Assembly: GCA_947472655.1 (NCBI GenBank)
Contig: CANJCG010000036.1
Span: forward strand, 1 to 14,047
DNA from: Actinomycetota bacterium
GTDB lineage: Bacteria; Actinomycetota; Actinomycetes; S36-B12
Length of the DNA stretch: 14,047 bases
Direction: 5' to 3'
The translations under genes were made by a program, and so were the position numbers. Shown here one piece after another: positions 13,776 to 14,047 of this stretch (position 1 is the stretch's first letter; every line of letters begins with the position of its first letter). The notes below the pieces were generated by a model that was not told the origin of the DNA, did no database searches, and was given only the letters and a program-made list of their open reading frames with translations.

Positions 13776-13973
13776 TTAGGCGGGCACGACTTCAAGTCCA
13801 AGGCCGTGGGCTTTCTCCGCTGGGCTTTCTAGGGTGGACTGAGCCCCCGCAAGAGTCCAGCGAACGAGCAACTTGGATCGAGCTTCCTGGGGCCACGTGA
13901 GCTCGACCTGATCTAGGCACGCAGGAAGCTCGTCAGTCTGTGTTATTTGGAACCGCTGTCGGGTCGTTGGCAC
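13776..13973 (-). CDS. Small uncharacterised protein upstream of hrcA
   Basis: A 65-residue open frame with GTG at 13973. The N-terminal half (MPTTRQRFQITQTDELPACL, then DQVELTWPQEARSKLLVRW) reads as a real soluble protein: a strand-like segment followed by an amphipathic helix and a basic SKLLVRW helix. The look is loosely that of a small ribbon-helix-helix or antitoxin-like protein, and I recall similar short hypothetical proteins beside hrcA in actinobacteria; both are impressions. The C-terminal 20 residues are low complexity. Only a weak GGA (13984-13982) precedes the start. It ends 10 bp before the CIRCE on the same strand, so readthrough into hrcA is possible. No partner toxin gene is in view. 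Confidence 0.55.
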   Translation of the reverse strand: MPTTRQRFQITQTDELPACLDQVELTWPQEARSKLLVRWTLAGAQSTLESPAEKAHGLGLEVVPA

Positions 13974-13991
13974 ATTTACAGTCCATCACTT

Positions 13992-14041
13992 TTGTCATAA
14001 GTGGTACACCCCTAGAATCACTATCCGAATCAAGGAGTCCC
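13992..14041 (+). promoter_or_regulatory. Promoter and ribosome binding site of a plus-strand gene at the window edge
   Basis: TAGAAT (14013-14018) is a good -10 hexamer; the best -35 is TTGTCA (13992-13997), with a short 15-bp spacer. AAGGAG (14032-14037) is a strong Shine-Dalgarno 4 bp before a GTG at 14042. The promoter spacing is below the usual 16-18, so the -35 is uncertain. The region also contains the inverted repeat CACTT-N7-AAGTG (13987-14003). Confidence 0.55.
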
Positions 14042-14047
14042 GTGAAC
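14042..14047 (+). CDS. Start of an unidentified gene (two codons visible)
   Basis: GTG AAC follows AAGGAG with 4-bp spacing. The window ends here, so nothing can be said about the product. It is divergent from the 65-residue gene and from hrcA. Confidence 0.5.

Noticed and set aside
13625..13900. 91-residue plus-strand open frame across the CIRCE
   Set aside because: It is antisense to hrcA and the small gene, crosses the operator, and has no Shine-Dalgarno or family look.
1..14047. CRISPR array, insertion sequence, prophage, tRNA or rRNA
   Set aside because: No regular direct repeats, transposase motifs, phage genes or cloverleaf-like segments were seen on reading both strands.

Overview
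The window looks like actinobacterial chromosome of moderate GC content (roughly 52-57% in the two lines I counted by eye). The gene order glyS ... zur | uppS-recO-era-(deaminase-like)-CBS protein-ybeY-phoH-...-rsmE-dnaJ2-hrcA matches, with insertions and losses, the Mycobacterium tuberculosis stretch from Rv2357c (glyS) to Rv2374c (hrcA). GTG starts, possible leaderless messages and an actinobacteria-type small membrane protein fit the same phylum. The intermediate GC suggests a low- or medium-GC lineage such as an aquatic actinobacterium, but the genus cannot be read from the sequence. No insertion sequence, prophage, CRISPR array, tRNA or rRNA is visible; this is core chromosome, not an island.

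Left part (1-1988): the minus strand carries the first about 370 codons of glycyl-tRNA synthetase (glyS, cut by the window edge), preceded by a 140-residue antibiotic-biosynthesis-monooxygenase-fold protein. A 113-residue membrane protein is divergent from the latter across only 36 bp.

Zinc block (1991-4905, plus strand): znuA-znuC-znuB-zur form a tight operon with ATGA-type overlaps. A 15-bp Zur-like palindrome overlaps the -35 box of a good sigma-70-type promoter. The -10 box ends 6 bp before the preferred ATG of znuA, which implies a leaderless message. The zinc sensor is the last gene of the operon it should repress, so the system has negative feedback. zur converges on uppS with a 16-bp coding overlap.

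Right part (4890-13723, minus strand): eleven genes in one tight run, hrcA-dnaJ2-rsmE-HIT-phoH-ybeY-CBS/CorC-like-deaminase-like-era-recO-uppS. Most junctions are 1-8 bp overlaps or gaps of 7 bp or less; only era-recO has a real gap (57 bp). The products cover heat-shock control and chaperoning (HrcA, DnaJ), 16S rRNA modification and maturation (RsmE, YbeY, Era), a PhoH ATPase, DNA repair (RecO) and undecaprenyl/polyprenyl-diphosphate synthesis (UppS). A near-perfect CIRCE operator lies just upstream of hrcA, so part or all of the run may be heat-inducible.

Far right (13776-14047): a small, poorly known 65-residue gene lies upstream of hrcA on the same strand. A plus-strand gene, of which only a ribosome binding site and two codons are visible, starts at the edge.

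I see no wholly new system. The points most worth a second look are the leaderless Zur-controlled promoter, the histidine-rich tail on ZnuC instead of a His loop in ZnuA, the deaminase-like protein without catalytic residues, the CIRCE-led long operon, and the orphan 65-residue protein beside hrcA.
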